The translations under genes and the position numbers were made by a program. Source: an uncultured Selenomonadales bacterium (GTDB taxonomy: Bacteria; Bacillota; Negativicutes; Selenomonadales; Selenomonadaceae). From it: a DNA stretch of 64,000 nucleotides. Within the stretch, counting starts at the first letter, position 1; each line of letters begins with the position of its first letter. The notes below the pieces were generated by a model. The model was not told where the DNA came from. It ran no database searches and was given only the letters and a program-made list of their open reading frames with translations. The DNA is taken from assembly GCA_946411735.1 (NCBI GenBank), contig CAMKFB010000001.1:62001-126000 (forward strand), in the 5' to 3' direction. Below are positions 63,333 to 64,000 of this stretch, in pieces.

Positions 63333-64000
63333 GAATCCTTCGACCGATCGAGCAGATAATATTCGAGCACTCGAGCGATCTCTTCGTCCTCCGTCAGCGA
63401 TCGAATGTCGGAGAAATCATTCACCTCGACGATCGCGCGGAGCCGCGCCCGACGATCTTCCGTCAAGCCCTCGACCGCCGCCCGCCATTCTTCGGCGAGC
63501 CCGTTGTCGATGTAATACCGGCGCCAAATGATCATGTCCTCCGGCATGTACAATAGCCTCTCGAACTCCCGCTCGTCTCGACCGAACGCCGCCTCGAAAA
63601 AGCTCACGCTCCGACCGAGTTTGCCCTTGGTCGAGTTCATCACCGACTGCACCGCGCGGATGAATTTTCGATTCCAATGCCGCCCGATATAATCTCGATT
63701 GCGAAAGTACGTCGGGTCGCTGACGGGATGATACTTCATAGGAAACGAATAAATATCGATGTCGAGCTCCTCGCACAGCCGCACATTGAGCGCCAGCCGC
63801 CGATACAACTCGATCGGGCGATCCTCGTAATTGTACAGCAGATAATTCGACAGATGCGTGATGCCATGCGCCGCGGCAATCCGCACCGCCTTTTCATACG
63901 TTTCGCGCAGGCGCCAATGGTCGAACGCGATCCTCAACGGGCGGATCGGGATTTCCGACAGCCGGCTCATTTTTTCGTCCGTCACCAGCCGCGCATCGAT
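63329..64000 (-). CDS. B12-binding/radical SAM-type protein, C-terminal part (cut by window edge)
   Basis: 223 codons to the window edge; the reading frame is still open there (IDARLVTDEKMSRLSEIP), so the ATG- or GTG-like codons inside are not the true start. LRIAFDHWRLRETYEKAVRI, GITHLSNYLLYNYEDRP and IYSFPMKYHPV, with RDYIGRHWNRKFIRAVQ, resemble the C-terminal half of large radical SAM proteins of anaerobes that carry an N-terminal cobalamin-binding domain. The cluster Cys motif lies outside the window, so the call is by overall likeness. Confidence 0.7.
   Translation of the reverse strand: MDARLVTDEKMSRLSEIPIRPLRIAFDHWRLRETYEKAVRIAAAHGITHLSNYLLYNYEDRPIELYRRLALNVRLCEELDIDIYSFPMKYHPVSDPTYFRNRDYIGRHWNRKFIRAVQSVMNSTKGKLGRSVSFFEAAFGRDEREFERLLYMPEDMIIWRRYYIDNGLAEEWRAAVEGLTEDRRARLRAIVEVNDFSDIRSLTEDEEIARVLEYYLLDRSKDS

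Overview
The window looks like chromosomal DNA of an anaerobic Firmicute of the Negativicutes type (Selenomonadales-like). This is an inference. The short flavodoxin at 1322-1753 has the Megasphaera-type loop and the YGWGGGKWM segment. Enoyl-ACP reduction appears to use FabK. A HemZ-type radical SAM protein, paired PyrK/PyrD and Gram-positive-style -35/-10 promoters with long A/T runs and TTG starts also fit. Genes are tightly packed on both strands, often with ATGA/GTGA-type overlaps. Base composition is GC-rich, so most antisense frames stay open by chance.

Layout. 1-7.8 kb: flavin and redox proteins (flavin reductase fragment, flavodoxin, TrxB-like), a fused FolK-FolA enzyme, Ung, a chemoreceptor and an OGT-like GT41 glycosyltransferase. 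7.7-15.2 kb, minus strand: an rpmF-plsX-fabK-fabD-fabG-acpP-fabK2-fabF-rnc operon that continues into the GT41 gene. 15.4-24.6 kb: an amino-acid ABC transporter, AMIN amidase, TrpS, a metallo-beta-lactamase-fold protein, a repeat-rich spacer, Dxs, LepB and RplS. 24.8-32.4 kb: a two-component system with an extra receiver-only regulator, HemZ, PhzF-like, an HlyD-like adaptor and an Orn/Lys/Arg decarboxylase. 32.5-38.5 kb is accessory: a free-standing GIY-YIG/NUMOD endonuclease, LepA, an MmeI-like single-chain restriction-modification protein and a 31-residue peptide gene. 38.5-48.9 kb, minus strand: one signalling operon of a dCache chemoreceptor, two giant paralogous double-dCache hybrid kinases and a REC-GGDEF regulator. 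49-57.8 kb: tRNA-Asn, GatB, RNase PH, RdgB, YfcE, GroES/GroEL, a shrunken HpaI-aldolase relic, a quinone reductase, a YbaK deacylase and a tandem-repeat Lcl/DUF1566-like protein. 57.9-64 kb: pyrK and pyrD with a toxin-antitoxin pair between them, a RsbW/RsbU/RsbV-like partner-switch set, an unknown protein and the C-terminal part of a B12/radical-SAM type protein.

Four signals are not explained by ordinary annotation. (1) The 10-base palindrome TCCGCGCGGA occurs at least 24 times by eye, where well under one copy is expected, in all reading frames. (2) A 77-78 bp GC-rich repeat with inverted ends occurs four times; three copies are intergenic and one lies in frame inside the decarboxylase gene. 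(3) Two neighbouring terminators carry a promoter whose -10 hexamer fills the terminator loop, and in one the descending arm is also the Shine-Dalgarno sequence of the next gene. (4) The double-sensor hybrid kinases contain an internal HisKA-like segment whose phospho-histidine is replaced by arginine. The restriction-modification/31-residue-peptide locus, with opposed transcription and a masked ribosome binding site, is a further candidate system.
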